Shown here: positions 62,542 through 64,000 of the stretch, piece after piece | Layout of the letters: every line of letters begins with the position of its first letter | How positions within the stretch are numbered: the first letter of the stretch is position 1 | NCBI GenBank assembly: GCA_026261815.1 | Contig: JAMPIT010000258.1 | Location: forward strand, 16,262,501 to 16,326,500 | Reading direction: 5' to 3' | From: Monarcha castaneiventris obscurior | Lineage: Eukaryota; Chordata; Aves; Passeriformes; Monarchidae | DNA: 64,000 nucleotides | The notes under the pieces: model-generated | What the model was told of the DNA's origin: nothing | The model's input: the letters and a program-made list of their open reading frames with translations, nothing else | Databases searched by the model: none | Position numbers and translations under genes: made by a program

Positions 62542-64000
62542 CCTTCACAATATCATCATGTAAGCTTTACACAGAGCACCTCAAAATACAGTGACATACT
62601 CTATAAGCACTGTATAAAAGCATTCCAGAAAATAGTTACATGAAATCTTCCCTACCTCATTAAAAATTTTATTATGGTTCCTTAAAAAATTTTAGTCCAA
62701 GTTTGCACCTCCCATCTCTCAGTTACTGAAAAGTAACTGAAAATACAAACCAGGAAACCTTCATCACTGAAGTGCTTTCTAAGAAACCAAAAGCCTTAAT
62801 TAAAAAACATGCTTTTTCTGTCTTAAAAAAAAAATTTTAAAAATAAAGCTTTTAGAAACATCTGAGGCAGCTCATTTTAAGAAAACAGCCTCTTACATTT
62901 CAAGGCTTGTTTTTAAAATACCAAATTGTGATGTTAGACACTTGTAGTGTTGTCCTCTCCTTTCTCCAGAACTACAGAATTTTAATAAAAACATGAAGCA
63001 GGCCAAGTTAAGCATAACAGTAAAAAAAAGTTTAAGTTAAGATTGTGTCCATCAAATTACTGCATCCCCTTTTGTGCACCACTAAGCAACACCATTCTAC
63101 AGTTCAAACATTTGTCTTCACATACTGCTCATTCTTCTACAACTTCAAAGCTTTATCTTATGCGTGTTTGGCACACATGGCTGTAAATAGTTTATCAGCC
63201 CCACCTCTAGTGAATTAATCCAGTGCCTTTTCAGTCAAGAAGTCCGACACAGAACTTCACCAAAACCCCAAAAGGTGAAAAAAGTACAGAAAAATGGGAT
63301 CTTCTCTAGGTATAAAACACACCACACATATGGGACTTTGATAAAGAGCAGACACAGTTTACTGTCAGCCCACACCTGTCATCAATCTGCCACTTGTGGA
63401 ATCCTGATAGAGACAGAAATGCATCAATTTTTCTTCACACATTCACTGAACTTGACATATCCCTTTCCTGACATACTGCATAAAATAACCCTGAAATTCC
63501 TCAATGTAATTGCAATCTATTAATTGAAAACCTGTAAGAAGTTCACTACACAATGCACAGTTACATCCTTACGAAATAAAATACAATACAGTTTCCCAAA
63601 TAGATTCCACTCTATAATCTGACCCTTACTTATATATCTTGATCCTTATTTATAAATCTTCAAACAGGATTTAGGCTGGGTATATTTATTTCAAACTCAA
63701 AATATTAAAAAAATCTTTTAAAAAAAAGCTTTGCTCCATGCAGAAGAAACACTCAGGGCTTAATTTCAGAAAGCCAGAATTACATTACCAGATACAACAT
63801 ATTTTATGAAATAGTATCTCTGTACTGTTTTTTTCCCTGCAAGTTGTTTTATAAGGACATTATGTTTATTATTAAAATTTAAAACCATTAAGCAATTTTT
63901 TAGTGTAGAGAAGGCAGTAATGAGGTTTTAAAAAATATTTAATAGAAATTACTTTCTCCACTAAATAGACTGGAGTTCTAAAACAAGAATGCCTGATCAT

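Larger units (their letters stand above)
56939..64000 (-). other. ZNF644: Probable first-intron sequence of ZNF644
   Basis: AT-rich sequence to the right edge without a CpG island, so the promoter is not here. It contains an old L2-like LINE remnant near 62346-62480, an AT dinucleotide tract at 62513-62541, and an unexplained 180-codon open frame at 59423-59965 on the minus strand. I see no other supportable exon. The assignment assumes the gene continues to the right, as in mammals, where it spans roughly 100 kb. Confidence 0.5.

Noticed and set aside
1..64000. CRISPR arrays, prokaryotic operons or phage-type systems
   Set aside because: There are no regularly spaced repeat-spacer arrays and no bacterial gene density; the window is a vertebrate locus with introns.
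44766..64000. The neighbouring gene HFM1 or the ZNF644 promoter
   Set aside because: No helicase exon motifs and no CpG island were seen on either strand in this part.

Overview
The window looks like a vertebrate nuclear genome, most likely a bird and possibly a songbird. It has long AT-rich introns, GC-rich CpG islands, a CR1 LINE fragment and a solo LTR of the ERVL type common in birds. One protein-coding gene is clear: ZNF644, on the minus strand. It is a C2H2 zinc-finger protein known as a partner of the histone H3K9 methyltransferases G9a/GLP. No prokaryotic-style system, CRISPR array or operon is present.

Layout. Positions 1-10000 are a gene-free block rich in CpG islands. They alternate with AT-rich stretches full of homeodomain-type TAATTA/CAATTA motifs, and hold several short tandem repeats. 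In human, ZNF644 neighbours the homeobox gene BARHL2 on the same strand. By synteny BARHL2 should lie just left of position 1, with its 5' side facing this window; no homeobox is encoded here. Positions 10000-26300 are intergenic, with a solo LTR carrying an exact 5-bp target duplication (20020-20892), a tRNA-like inverted repeat, small tandem repeats and two isolated GC islands (about 18.2-18.6 kb and 25.3-25.7 kb). The second island holds a candidate short first coding exon on the minus strand. Positions of about 26300-28930 probably contain the ZNF644 3' UTR.

ZNF644 coding exons run right to left: 43450-40419 (3-kb zinc-finger exon), 40242-39637, 37083-36961, 29702-29600 and 29122-28930. 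From the ATG at 43419 the spliced frame encodes 1,341 residues with seven standard C2H2 fingers, one degenerate finger and one long-linker finger at the C terminus. Two small upstream exons are proposed. The one at 56938-56883 resembles the N terminus of the long mammalian isoform, but its best donor leaves it out of frame. The one at 44765-44693 has an ATG frame whose donor phase fits every downstream internal exon except the 3-kb one. The rest of 44.8-64 kb is read as 5' intron sequence of ZNF644. The promoter is not visible and is probably beyond the right edge.

The points most worth checking are the N-terminal exon arrangement of ZNF644, the homeodomain-motif cluster at 9.23-9.42 kb, and the candidate exon at 25.3 kb. 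I found no convincing undescribed system.
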